A stretch of DNA of 64,000 bases from Silene latifolia (lineage: Eukaryota > Streptophyta > Magnoliopsida > Caryophyllales > Caryophyllaceae), in contig NC_133535.1 in NCBI RefSeq assembly GCF_048544455.1, forward strand, positions 83,390,120-83,454,119. Reading direction: 5' to 3'. Under the pieces are notes generated by a model that was given only the letters and a program-made list of their open reading frames with translations, had not been told where the DNA came from and made no database searches. A program made the position numbers and the translations under genes. Of the stretch, positions 47,834 through 59,371 are shown piece by piece. Within the stretch, counting starts at the first letter, position 1. Every line of letters begins with the position of its first letter.

Positions 47834-49875
47834 ATGGCCGCAAAAAAGAAATCTACCAGGGCAATAGCTCCTGAAACTCCAACTGCTCAAAACCCTGAAG
47901 AAACTACTTCTGAGAATATTCCTTCATCTTCTGCTGCTCAACCTTCTGTGGTTGGTAAAACGAATGACTCTCCTCTTGAGATGATTTCAATCTTCCACGG
48001 TGATTTCCAATTCAAACCCACAAAAGCTTTGAAAGATGACCAATCTCTCTCAAATCGCCTGAGGACTGAATTTGAGAAGGTGCTGAAAGATAAGGGAATC
48101 ATTCCTGCTGATTCCGAAGTTTGGATTCTTGAAAATTCTCCTATCAGGGCTGACTGGGCTTGTCCTGGTTGGTTCTGTATTCATGACTGGGCCTTCAGGG
48201 CAGGTTGTAAGCTTCCTTTCTCGCCTCCTATGGTTTTGAAAGTGGTCTGCTCCGTTGAGTATCTCAGCAAAAAGCATAATATTTCTTTTTCTCTTGATGA
48301 CCTGAAAGCCTGCTATGCTGTCAAGACCAATAGTCCTGGTCGTATAAGCTTTAAGGTCAGGCCTTCCACTACTCCCCTTCTCAGCAATCTGGACAGTGGC
48401 CATGACAAGAATTGGGTTGCTGGGTACATGTTTATCAGGACCAATTATGTGGGTCCTGATCTAGCATATTTGAACTATGAAGCTTGTGTTGCTGGTGAGT
48501 ATTTTAACTTTTCTCTTATCCTGCATGTTTTATTCGTTAGTAAAAAATAAAATTATATTGAATCGTACCTCTTGTGTGCGCAGTTCATGACTGGGTTACT
48601 GAAACTGAGTACCCTACTGTAAACATTTCTGCTTTCCTTGCTATTCCTCCTTTGGAGAGGTCTTGGCCTCTTTGTTGTGGGGTTGGCCATCTTCCTCGCT
48701 GCTTGAAAGCTGATGGTACTGCTGGGGTCCCTAAACCTTCAAAGGCTGTTAGTGCTTCCACTTCAGGCAGTAAGTCTATTTTGTTTTTCCCCTTTCTTCC
48801 TATTTTTGGCTCTTTCATGATATTTAGTTTATATTGCTAATGTAGTGTTTCGTGTTATAGCTACTAGGTCATCTACTCGCCTTACCAGATTTAGGATGGT
48901 TGACCTCTCAGCTAGGCTGGCTAAGATCAAGGAGGAAGGCTCCCATGGAAGCGGAGATGCTGAGCCTGTTATTGATTTTACTGATTTGCCTGATGCTTCC
49001 AAGGTCTCTACTATTCCTGCTGCCTCTGCTGAAACAAGTTCCGTAGCCCAGAAAAGAAAAATTGAAGATGTTGATATATCTGCCCCAATTAGGGAGGTGA
49101 AAGCCAGGGTGGATAACGTGGAGGCTGCCAAGGTGAAGATTAGGGATTATGCTGCTTACAAGTGAGATGTCATGCTCACTCTTGACCCTGTTAAGACTGC
49201 TACCTAGGCGGTTGCTTCAGTGGACCACTCTGTCAGCCTTCTAGAAAGTGCCTTGGTTGCTGTGAGGGAGGTATGCTACTTTTATTATTGTGTGTATTTT
49301 GTAATATGTGTATTTTATTTGGATGTTTTTATTATTATGATATAATATTCATATTATTCTTTTTGCTTTTGGTCATGGTGTTGCGGCATGTCTCCATAAT
49401 GCTTATCAGGCTATTTCTCTGGTAGCTAGGATTAATCTGATGAGATCAGATTATGATAGGCTGAGGTTTAAACTGGACATTGCACGGGCTGATCTGGCTG
49501 CTAAAGCTGCTGATTTGGCAAGGGTACAGGCTGAGAAGGATGCTGCTAAGGCTGAGGCAGATTCAAATAAGCAGCTTTTGCAGGAGGCGCTGGACAAAAA
49601 TGAAGAGCTCACCCAGGAGAGGGATGATTTGGAGTTTAAGCTTGATGATGCCTCCCTTTATTTTTATATTAAGGGGAAGGTGGCTGCTATGTCGGAGCTT
49701 TTGAGGTAGGACAAAATGGAACCCTGAAGATGAGATGGCTTTTGCTGCTTCAAAGTATCCTAACCTGCATAACATGGGGAATGAGTAGGAGGTCGATTCT
49801 CGAGGGGAGCAAGATGTTGACGTTGATCCGGCTAAGAGTGGGAGTGCTGATGCTGTTTCCAAGGAGAAGCAGTAA
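47834..49875 (+). pseudogene. P antisense gene, four exons, gypsy-type transposon domain protein
   Basis: Plus-strand gene opposite to pol. Proposed exons: 47834-48494, 48584-48769, 48861-49270 and from 49410. The introns show GTGAGT...GCGCAG, GTAAGT...TTATAG and GTATGC...TATCAG, and joining them keeps one frame. Exon 1 (SEVWILENSPIRADWACPGW, CKLPFSPPMVLKVVCSVEYL) and the following part (YMFIRTNYVGPDLAYL) resemble the putative gypsy-type transposon family (PF04195 as I recall it). Exon 4 encodes an Ala/Asp/Glu-rich coiled coil. Stops at 49163, 49205 and 49707 and a probable frameshift before the last 50 codons show decay. The role of such antisense proteins is not known to me. Confidence 0.7.
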
Positions 49876-50879
49876 TTTGATTTTTCTTTGTTGGTATTTG
49901 GCCCATCCAGGGGGGGTGTCCCTGGACAAACAATTTTATTTTCTCTGTTTCTGTTCAGGTGAGGGAGATTATCCCTGGCCTTTATGAATATTTTGGTGCC
50001 TTTGTCCCAGGGGGTAAGGGCTTTGTTAATATAGCCTTCCTTGGCTAATCTTGCTTAATTCCTGTCGTTCTGTTTGCTTTTGAATTTTTGAACCTGTGAA
50101 CTTTGTTTTTCCAATCCTGTCGGACATGTTAAAAATCATTATTTTGTTAACCTGTAAGACATTTTTTGAACTTGTCCTGTTATTTGAGCTGTCGTGAGTA
50201 ATTCAACCAAGTATGGTTTTGGCCATAGTGGTTGAAGGGGTGGGAAAACCGGCCTGACTAGAGGGCTTATGTCCCCTGCCTGACTGGAGGGCTTGGTACT
50301 CGGCCTGACATGAGGGCTTTTTAGACTAAATGGTTGGGATGGCACACCCTTCCACCGTCTTACTGCGTCCAGCCATTTGTAAACATGTGCAGTAAACCTA
50401 GTCAGGTCCGGCAATTATTTCATGCCTGATTGGTCCTGACATTTATTGTATCCGGTGATGGTTACCAACTCGTCACGTACAATTAAGTGCAAAGTTTAGT
50501 TTCAAATTTTGATATATAGTAGCGTAGCCCTCAATCCTGAATATTTATGTATATAAACATTTATCATGTATAATTGTTCAGGATTCAAAAAATAAGAGAA
50601 TTTGAGTTAGTTAAATATATAGGCATGGATTGCACATAGAGCATATAAAACACGTAATTTTTCAGATAGCACATCAGGTTGAATTACTGATAGTAAAGAT
50701 ATGATTTTGTACCTGATGATGGCCTGATATTTGTTTTATACATGAAATAATTTTAAATGAGTTACATTCCAAGATCTTAGGATCATTTCTCCTTCTAATG
50801 TTTGGAGCCTGTATGCTCCTTGCCCAACGATTGAATCAATTAAGCAGGGGCCTTCCCATATGGGGGCAAGCTTGCCCGC
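49876..50879. other. Spacer between P antisense gene and pol end
   Basis: No coding region is supported. It contains repeated short strings of the type CCTGACTnGAGGGCTT (50245-50310), then AT-rich sequence. Antisense gene and pol converge here. Confidence 0.5.
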
Positions 50880-51827
50880 TTATTTTTCTTTTTTGTTTCG
50901 AAAAACTGTTCGTAGGACGAGGTCTCCTTCCCTGGAGACTCTAATTCTAACATTCTTATTGTAAATCCTGACTACTGCTTGTTGGTATGATGCCATCCTG
51001 ATTTTGGCAGCGTCTCGTAGCTCTTCTGTCAGGGTCAGGTTGTCTTGCATCATGTCTCTGTTTGCTTCAATATTGTTCAGGCTATATCTTGATGTTGGCA
51101 CCCGGACTTCTGCAGGAATGACAGCTTCACAGCCATACACCAAAGAATAAGGTGTTTGGCCTCTTGATGTCTTTGGAGTCGTCCTATCTGCCCATAGTAC
51201 TAATGGAAGTTCTTTAGCCCATCTGCCTCGTCTTATTTTTAGTTTCTTCTTTAGGCAGCTTATGACTACCTTGTTAGTGGATTCGGCCTGGCCATTAGCC
51301 TTTGGGTATCTAGGAGTGGATGTTACCAGGCTGATATTCCATTCTTGGCAAAATGCTTTGGTCTTTCTCCCGACAAATTGGGTTCCATTGTCACATACTA
51401 TTTCTGATGGGACTCCATATCTGCAAATAAGATTTTTTCTGATGAAAGATATTACTTATTTTTCAGTTACTTGCCTGAAAGAGTCAGCCTCGATCCCTTT
51501 GGAGAAGTAATCAGTCATAGCTAACAAGAATACTTTTTTGTCTTGGAGCTACATGCAATTTTCCCATAATATCCATGCCCCACTTCATGAATGGCCATGG
51601 TGCAGAAATTGATTGAAGGAGCTCAGATGGCTGATGTACGATGGGTGCATGAACTTGGCAGGCTTCACACTTTGAAGATTATTCCAAGCAATCAGCCCTC
51701 AGTGTAGGCCAGTAATAGCCTGTCCCGAGTACTTTACTTGCCAGGATTTTTCCTCCCTTGTGGTTACCACAGTGTCCATCGTGTATTTCTTGAAGTACTA
51801 ATTTGGCGTCATCAGGCTCTAAACATC
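50880..51827 (-). pseudogene. P integrase, decayed
   Basis: The last frame (51143-50880) holds MVYGCEAVIPAEV, EELRDAAKIRMASYQQAV and the start of the C-terminal GDLVLR block. This is the Tat integrase end. Upstream, to about 51827, core fragments such as the AKCSTTGDHSW-type region are only visible in pieces across several stops and frameshifts. Confidence 0.75.
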
Positions 51828-52778
51828 TCAGGTACCAGCCTGCGATCTCTTGAATAAAGTGTTATTGATAATAGCATAGGTTGATGCTTTAATTTTAAAA
51901 GCCCTTGCTTCGTGTCTCCCATGGGGTAGTATTCCTTGGAGAAACCAATCATAATAAGGTTTAGTCCAAGAATTACTATCCTGATTGACAGGGTTGACTT
52001 GTTCAGGCTTGTTGATGGTTGGCTCTAATAAATGAACAATTGGTATTTTATCGAAAACTGCAGGGGTAAAATTCGAACCCAGGGTGGCCAAAGCGTCAGC
52101 CTGTGTGTTCAGGTCTCTTAATATTTGATCTATATCAAATAAAACAAATTTAGTGGTAAGGTTTTTCGCGTATTCTAAATACGAAATCATTTTTGCATCC
52201 TTAGCCATATAAATTACCTTTATTTGATTAGCAATTAGGAGTGAATCAGTTTTTACCTTTAGATTTTGAACACCGAGGTCTAGACATACCTTTAAACCTG
52301 CTATCAGAGCTTCATATTCCGCTTCATTGTTAGTTGCATTGAATTCACAACTTGTAGCCTATGTTATCATATCTCCATGTGGTGATTTAAGCACTAACCC
52401 TAACCCTGTTCCCCTGGCATTGGATGCCCCATCTATGAACAAAGTCCATTCTTGGTCTGGGGTTTTATTTTCTAATTGGTTGACCTCTTTTTTCAGGTCA
52501 GGTTCTAGATTAGGGCTGAAATCAACCACAAAGTCTGCTAGGGCCTGCGATTTGATCGCTGCCCTGGGTTTAAAAGAGATATCATATGTGCTAATTCGAA
52601 CTGACCACTTGGCCATCCTACTTGATAATTCAGGCTTGCGCAGGACAGATTTTTTGGGTAAGTTGGTCCTGACTATAATGGGGTGGCTTTCAAAATAGGG
52701 TCGTAGTTTAGTACACGACATAATTAAAGCTAAAACATATTTTTCAAGTAATCCATACCTCATCTCAGCATCCAGCAA
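51828..52778 (-). pseudogene. P RNase H and second, archaeal-type RNase H
   Basis: Frame 52778-52359 holds the end of the first RNase H (LLEKYVLALIMSCTKLRPYF, RMAKWSVRISTYDISFKPR, ALADFVVDF) and the start of the second (EWTLFIDGASNARGTGLGLVL). Frame 52208-51828 continues it (MAKDAKMISYLEYAKNL, LNTQADALATLGS) and enters the integrase zinc-binding region (NNTLFKRS). The double RNase H is diagnostic of Tat-type elements. Confidence 0.85.
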
Positions 52779-52937
52779 GCATTTACTTACATAATAGACC
52801 GGATGTTGTTAGCCTTCCTGTTCTTTTACAAGGACTGCGTTGACTGCTGTGTCGGTGACGGATAAGTATACTGACAGGCGTTCTCCCTTCTCTGGTTTAG
52901 CCAGTAAGGGTGGAGATGACAAGTAAGATTTTAGGTC

Positions 52938-53940
52938 TTAAAAGGCTGCCTCATGTTCATCCGTCCAATGAAACTGTTTATTTTTTCTCAGCAGATTGTA
53001 AAATGTTTTACACCTTTCAGAGGATCTTGATATGAACCGGTTCAGGGCAGCTACCCGGCCTGTCAATTTTGGAATATCTTTGACAGACTTGGGTGACTGA
53101 AGTTCCAGGATAGCTTTTCGTAACCATGTGTCCAAGGAACTTACCTGCAGAAACTCCAAAGTGGCATTTTGAAGGGTTGAGCTTCATATTGTATTTTTCT
53201 AATATTTTGAATGCTATTTCCAAATGCTTAACATGATCTTCTGCATATTTGGACTTTACCACCATGTCGTCTATATAAACTTTCATGGTATCACCTATCT
53301 AATCTTTGAACATCATGTTCACCAGGCGCTGGTACGTTGCCCCTGCATTCTTCAGGCCGAAAGGCATGGCAGTGTAACAGTATATGCCTCGGTCTGTGAT
53401 GAATATAGTACTTTCCTGGTCAGCAGGGTGCATTTTAATTTGATTGAATCCACTGGAGGCATCCATGAATGTCATCATCTCATGCCCTGCTATGGCGTCT
53501 ACCATGGCATCAATATGTGGCAAAGGAAACGGGTCCTTGGGACAAGCTTTGTTCAGGTCAGTGTAATCTACACAGACTCTCCATTTTCCATTCTTTTTGT
53601 GCACAACAACCACGTTAGCCAGCCATTCAGGGTACATTACCTCCCTGATCATTCCCATATCTAGGAGTTTTTCTACTTCTTCGTTGATTATGGCATTTCT
53701 TTCAGCTGCAAATTTTCGTCTTTTCTGTTGTACATGCTTAAAAGATGGGTCAATATTAAGTTTGTGTGTGATTATATCAGCACTAATTCCAGTCATATCA
53801 AAATGAGACCGAGCAAACCAAGATGATTTATTTTTAAGTAATTTTACTAATTCGAGCCCGACCTTATAAGGGGCGTCAGATCCTACTAGAACATACCTGT
53901 CAGGGTACTTAGGGTCTATGATTACCTGATCTGTTTCCAT
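52938..53940 (-). pseudogene. P reverse transcriptase
   Basis: Frame 53940-53299 carries VVHKKNGKWRVCVDYTDLNK, MTFMDASSGFNQIKM and MPFGLKNAGATYQRLVN. The next frame starts MKVYIDDMVVKS with the catalytic YxDD, then CHFGVSAGKFLGHMVT. The connection region is in frame 53159-52938 (RVAALNRFISRSSERC). One stop near 53290 and a frameshift near 53130 break the gene. Confidence 0.9.
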
Positions 53941-53985
53941 TCTGGGAGGTGCTACATAAGTGCTCCTGACAGGGTACTGTAATTG

Positions 53986-54435
53986 CTATGCAAGGGACTT
54001 ACCTGCCTTGGGAGGTTTCAAGGCTGTTGTATAGCATTCTTCGGCTGTCTTGTAATCCCCCTTGATTGTGGCTATGCCCAAGTCTATTGGTATCTTGATA
54101 CACGGGTGATAGGTTGATGGCACGGCCTTAACATTATGAATCCAGGGTGTGTCCAAAATTGCATAGTAGGATGACAGGCAATCAAGGACTCCAAATTTCT
54201 CATAGGATGAGACTCCTTCAACGTAGGTTAGGAGATGGATTTCTCCTAAAGTGCTTCTAGTTTCTCCACTGAACCCTTCCAAAACGCTGGATTTTTTGGT
54301 GATTTGGTCCTCATTGATTTTCATGGCCTTCAGCACGTCAAGCATAATCAGGTTCACCGAGTTGCCTCCATCCACTAGGATCCTTCTTACTGTAGTGGTT
54401 CCAGTCTACATAGAAATTACTAGGCCATCATGATT
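53986..54435 (-). pseudogene. P aspartic protease, truncated upstream
   Basis: The active-site strand reads ILVDGGNSVNLI, a Tat-type form in which DSG is replaced by DGG. It is followed by LGEIHLLTYVEG, YAILDTPWIH and STYHPCIKIP, as in other Tat pol proteins. At about 54435 coding similarity ends abruptly. Confidence 0.8.
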
Positions 54436-54605
54436 AACATATTTTTATGGAAGAAGAAGAAGAGGTTTTGTAGAGATGTTTTTTGTTTTGGATGATGAAA
54501 CAATGAAGCACAAACATACCAATTTATACAAAACAATCAGCGCGTTTTTCAGAAAAAAGGGAGAGCAGGCTTCTATATCCAAGCTGCTCGCGCCTCTTTA
54601 GGCGT
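54436..54605 (-). mobile_element. Fragment of Tat-like antisense promoter
   Basis: This is a copy of 625-790, in the same orientation, with GCTCGCGCCTC at 54586-54596. It ends exactly at the start of the copia LTR. Confidence 0.8.
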
Positions 54606-56280
54606 TGTTGGACCATATAGATATATGATTGAGTTTTGATAATGACAAGTGTGTGCTTCGTTTAATATATACTCTTGCTAGTAATCGTTTGTTTAGTCTT
54701 TGTTAGATTGACTTAGGTTTACAATTTTAGTAAGCAATGTTATAGCATTCTTAGTTATAACATTGAAGATTTGTGAAGCATCATTCAAGTAATGTTATAG
54801 CAGCTTGAGCTATAACATTGAAGATTCTTAAAGCGTCATAGTAACTGTAACGATGTTTCAAGTATGATGATCACTCAAGTAAAATGCTAGATCAAGTCTT
54901 TAACAAAGCTCAAGATGAAGAGCTTTTGGTCAAGATAAAAAGAAGATCATATCACTGAAGATCTCCAGGAAGATTAGCTAGTATAGGTCTTCATCTATTG
55001 ACGGTATCTTAAGAAAGGAATATTGGGAAAGTAAAGTTATAGCTATTTCACCTATAACTTTACTTACCAAACTTAAAGTTATAATTGTTTCTACTATAAC
55101 TTTGGGTAGCATTTTAATAGCACGATTTTAATATTTTTAAAATCATTTTTCAAAGGATAAAATTCTTTAAACATATTTCGAAATCATTTGTATCTATAGT
55201 AGAGTTAATATATGGGTTGTTATAATGGATAACTTGCATATCTCTATTGGTTAGTAAAATGACTTATGGGTCGTCATGCTACCTAGGATTTACTAGTTTA
55301 TTCAACCTAACCTTAATCTAAGAAGAAAGATTTCCTTGGACACGGGCCTAGGGTTTCGGCCGTGGGCTGTAAACCGATGGGTCATGTAAGTTGTTTTGTA
55401 ATAAGTAACCTATCTAATCAAATCTAGCTTATATTTATATAAGATATTTTTCTATCTTAATAATATATGATTTGATTTGTTTACTTATCTAAACATCTTA
55501 AAGATATAGTTATAGAAAACAAATAAGCTTCACTTTTATCTTATTTACCTAAACTATAATATCTTGGATTGAATTAGGAAAGAGATAGAGATTTAGCTCT
55601 TGCAAAGCATGCCGCCTATCTCACGGCATCCTAGGGTTTCGTGCAAACCCTAGTTCCTTCTTCAACTATAAATACACATGATCATTCCTTTTTTTAAGTT
55701 AAGCTTTTCGAAATATATAAATCTCTTTTAAACAAATTAGAGTTTAATTTTCAATTTACTATTTTCATTGTTTTGCATTTGAAAATCTTGCGAAAAGTCG
55801 TGCTCTTTAATTTGCTAATTATTTTTCTTAAGGTTACGTTATAAGATAATAGTACTTCATATTGTTTCTTACTCGTTCAAGTGTGTGAACACTTAGAAGA
55901 ACAATCAAGTGCTTTCTTAGTAACTTAAGATAGTCAAAACCGAATATCTAGTGATATTCAACTTGAGTTATAGCTAGAGTTAGCTATACGAGTTGGGTTG
56001 ATAATTTTGTAATCCGGAGTAAGGTACTAAAATTATTAATCGAGAATAGTGGACGTAGGTTTCGACGTGTGAAGCTGAACCACTTAAAATATCGTGTGTC
56101 CTTGTAGTTTTCATTTCAGTCATTTCATTACGTTCAGAATCATTTAGTTAATTATTTAAAGTTTAATCAATAAACTTTAAATAATTAATTACCTTGATAT
56201 AAAATAAAAAGTAGTCATAATTTTTAAATACTCAATTCACCCCCCCCCCCTCCAGTATTTCGGGTGTGATAGACTCTTCA
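54606..56280 (+). mobile_element. C1 5' LTR, 1,675 bp
   Basis: It runs from TGTTGGACCATATAG to AGACTCTTCA. A TATA box is at 55667-55674. U3 has four inverted repeats of GTTATAGC...GCTATAAC type (54738-54764, 54787-54816, 55032-55062, 55075-55106). Confidence 0.85.
54738..55106 (+). promoter_or_regulatory. Four GTTATA dyads in C1 LTR U3
   Basis: Each is about 30 bp with arms of 8-12 bp: ATGTTATAG...TATAACAT twice, then AAAGTTATAG...TATAACTTT and AAAGTTATA...TATAACTTT. They lie 560-930 bp upstream of the TATA box. Confidence 0.75.
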
Positions 56281-56282
56281 AT

Positions 56283-56294
56283 TGGTATCAGAGC
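56283..56294 (+). other. C1 primer-binding site (tRNA-Met)
   Basis: TGGTATCAGAGC, two bases after the LTR end. Confidence 0.85.
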
Positions 56295-56389
56295 CTCGTG
56301 CTCTTGATTGCCTAACCGCAAAGAGGCTAGATCCATCTATCTTTTTATCTTTTTATTTTATTTTCATCCCGCTGCCTTACACGTGTGAA

Positions 56390-58425
56390 ATGGATTCCAA
56401 GTATCTTAAGTGTCCCGTCTTTGATGGGAAGAATTATGGAATTTGGAAAAACATGATGACACACTACATAAAAAGATATGACTGGGAGTGCTGGACGATT
56501 ATAAAGCACGGACCACATAAAATTTTGGTTGCATCTTCGGAAGGCATTACCTATGAGAAAAAGGAAGAAGACTATGTTGAGGCTGAGAAAAACTCGAAAG
56601 CGATAAGCCTGTTACAAAACGGCATGACATCGACTGAACTCGATCGTTTTTCCTCTTGCACTTCGGCTAAGGAAATATGGGATGGTCTTGATTTGGCCTA
56701 TGAAGGAACGTCGGCTGTAAGGAAATATCGCATTGACTTGCTGATTCAAAAGTATGAACTTTTTAGAATGGAAAGGAATGAATCACTTGATAGCATGTCA
56801 GCACGATTTTCTACTATAGTCAATGAGCTCAAAAATCTTGGTAAAAGTTTTAACTCTAAGGATATTGCTAGAAAAGTACTTAGGAGTCTAACCAAGAAAT
56901 GGCGTCCCAAGGTCACGGTCATGGAAGAAGTAAGAGATCTTACGTCTCTTCCTTATGTAGAACTTATTGGTGCTCTCATGGCTCATGAACTCGTCCTGGA
57001 AGACAATGAGGCCGAGGCCAGTAACACTAAAAGCATGGCTTTACAAGCTTCTGCTAAGGAAGAAGAAGATGCTGAAATAGAGGACGAAACGGTTTTGTTT
57101 GCTAAACGATTCAACAAACGCATCTTCAGACATAAGCAAGGAAAATCATTCAACAACAAGAACAACAAGTTCTCTAATAAAACTTGTGAGTCAAAGAACA
57201 CGTTTGCCAATAGAGGATGGTTCAAGTGTGGAGAATCCAGTCATATGATTAAGGATTGTCCCACGTGGGAGACCATTAAAGACAAAGCAAAACGTGAGAA
57301 GACCAAGAAGGAATTCAAGAAATTGATGATGGCATCATGCTGGGGAGATCTCGACCCTGAGGACGACGAAGCATCAGAAGAAGAAGAAGTTGCTACCCTA
57401 TATCTAAGCAACGTTAGTCTTGACCTCTTCTCAGACAATGATAAACATAGCGTGGACTCCTATTGCTATTTTCTAGGAGATTCTGATTCAGAAGAAGAAG
57501 AAGAGGTAAGTTATCTTGAACTTAAGAAAAGTGTTAAGAAACTGCCTAAAAATGCCTTAATTGAATATTTTGAGCAATCTCTTGATCAGTGTCACGAACA
57601 AGAGATGGAATTGAAAGACTTGAAAGAACAAATTCTCGATATTGCTGAAGAGAATCATCTCCTTAAAGAAAAGGCCAAAAAGCTCAAATCTAAAATTATA
57701 GCTAATATGGCTACAACTTCAGATACGACAAATGCTGAGAAGAAGGCTCTTGAGTCTAAAGTTATAGCTAATGAAGCTATAACCTCAGACCTGAAACTCA
57801 ACATTAAGCATCTTCAAGCTAAAGTTATAGCTAGTGAAGCTATAACATTGGAATTGAGGAAAGTCAAAGAGCTTCTTGAGTCCAAGGCTACAGCTACAGA
57901 AGCCGTGATCTCAGATCAAAAGAAGGAGATTGAATCTCTAACTCAGCAATTAAAGGAATCCTAAACCGTTCTTTCAAATACTAAAAGAACGCATAACGAG
58001 ATGGTACGAGTTCTTAATGATAGATTCCAAAACTTTCGTGACAATTATGAAGAGACTCATCCTCCCAAGGTCGTAGAGTCAGACCATTCCAAATGCAACA
58101 AAGAAATAGAGTCCTTAAAAGAATTACTCTTGCATGCTAGAAAGGTTAACGAAAAATGGGAAGGTAGCACGCGTGTTCTAAACTTCCTAACTGAGCAATC
58201 AGATAATAACAGGAAAATGGGATTAGGGCACGAGTGCTATGGTCGTAGAGATCACTCTAAATGCAAATCAACCCCTTCCGAACGAGATTTCAGAAGGAGA
58301 AAATATACAAATTTACCAGAATATTTGATTTGCAATTACTGTGGTCATACTGGACATATCCAAGAAAATTGTGTCAAATATGCTCAGGATTTAAGAAAAG
58401 GAATCAACTTTGTTAAAGCATCTGA
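56390..58425 (+). pseudogene. C1 gag (UBN2-type copia gag), one stop, 3' truncated
   Basis: Gag starts MDSKYLKCPVFDGKNYGIWK, the classic copia gag opening; an earlier in-frame start is within the primer site and unlikely. The capsid region includes AKEIWDGLDLAYEGT and MSARFSTIVNELKNLGK. The first zinc knuckle reads WFKCGESSHMIKDC, with Trp (57218-57220) in place of the first Cys. A long coiled coil has repeats of KVIAxEAITSD type. A TAA at 57962-57964 interrupts the frame, which continues in phase to a second, intact CCHC (CNYCGHTGHIQENC) near 58331. T3 cuts the gene at 58426. Confidence 0.85.
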
Positions 58426-58537
58426 TGTAATACCCGCCCTTTTGGAGACCCTTTGACCAGCGTTGACTGACCTTGGGAGCGGTAATAGTCCTTAGAAGTG
58501 CGTACCAAAGTTACCTTGGGTTGTGAGTTATGTGGGG

Positions 58538-58632
58538 TACTCGATAGGGTAGAGGCTACTCGATCGAGTAGCTTGGATACTCGATCGAGTAGGGGACACT
58601 TGCTCGCGTATGTGGGCCACTCGATCGACTAA
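58538..58632 (+). promoter_or_regulatory. TACTCGATCGAGTA palindromes in T3 LTR U3
   Basis: Four copies, two of them exact, spaced about 20-40 bp. They are 20-110 bp upstream of the TATA-like sequence, as in T2. Confidence 0.75.
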
Positions 58633-59371
58633 CGGGTTTTCAGCGAGGGTTTATAATCGCGTTTTGTTAAATCCGCGAATCATTTCCGCCTCATTTCTTC
58701 AGATCCTTAGGTCACCTCTTTCCCTTCCCTTCACCATATATCCTCGATGGAAGCCTTTGAAGGTCCTTGTGCCTTAGGAGAGAATAGCTTGAGTCGGGTA
58801 GCGGTCCTTTGCCAGGTTTCCCCTTGTAGGTATGTCGTCATCATCATCCGTATCCTTGTCTTTGCATTTAGGGTTTGCTTGGTAGTGATAGATGGTTGTG
58901 TTATACATATATATAGGTGTTGCTTGGTTGCTGGATGTTACGTGTGTGGACATGGAATCGTTGCAGTCGCTTAAAGGTAGGTTCGGCTACTCAGTTTCTA
59001 TGGATAGTCTAGTGTGTTGGTTGTCGTGTCGTGGTTGTTGTTTTGTGGTTGTGTTTGTGTGGCAGCGTATATGCAGTAGTCGGTTGGTGTATACAGTTTA
59101 TTGGTTGTTGTTGTATTGCAGCTGTCTGTGATTGTTTGTCTCTGGTTCTCGAGGTGCGTCCTCGGCTGAGTGGAGTCACTTGCGGGAGTGGCTTCACGCC
59201 CTAGTTTCGCCCTTCGTGGAACCCGCCACGGGAGGGGATGTGCACATTAATGGGACAGGGTTATCGCTCGTAATGATGAGTGGGGATTTGGTGGGTACGG
59301 CTGCGGTCCCCCACTGGCAGGGCTGGTCTAGTGGACAGTCGGTGACAGAGATTGATTGGAATGGGTGTGAT

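Larger units (their letters stand above)
46827..54435 (-). mobile_element. Tat-type Ty3/gypsy element P, minus strand, partial
   Basis: Read on the minus strand it holds protease, reverse transcriptase, two RNase H domains, integrase, an antisense gene, a polypurine tract and a 3' LTR. The second (archaeal-like) RNase H and the antisense gene mark the Tat group. It is cut within the protease at about 54435; gag, primer site and 5' LTR are missing. Confidence 0.8.
54606..58425 (+). mobile_element. Ty1/copia element C1, 5' LTR and gag
   Basis: A complete 5' LTR, a primer site and most of gag are present. The rest (protease to RNase H, 3' LTR) is absent because T3 is inserted at 58426 and the window ends before any continuation. 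Confidence 0.85.
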
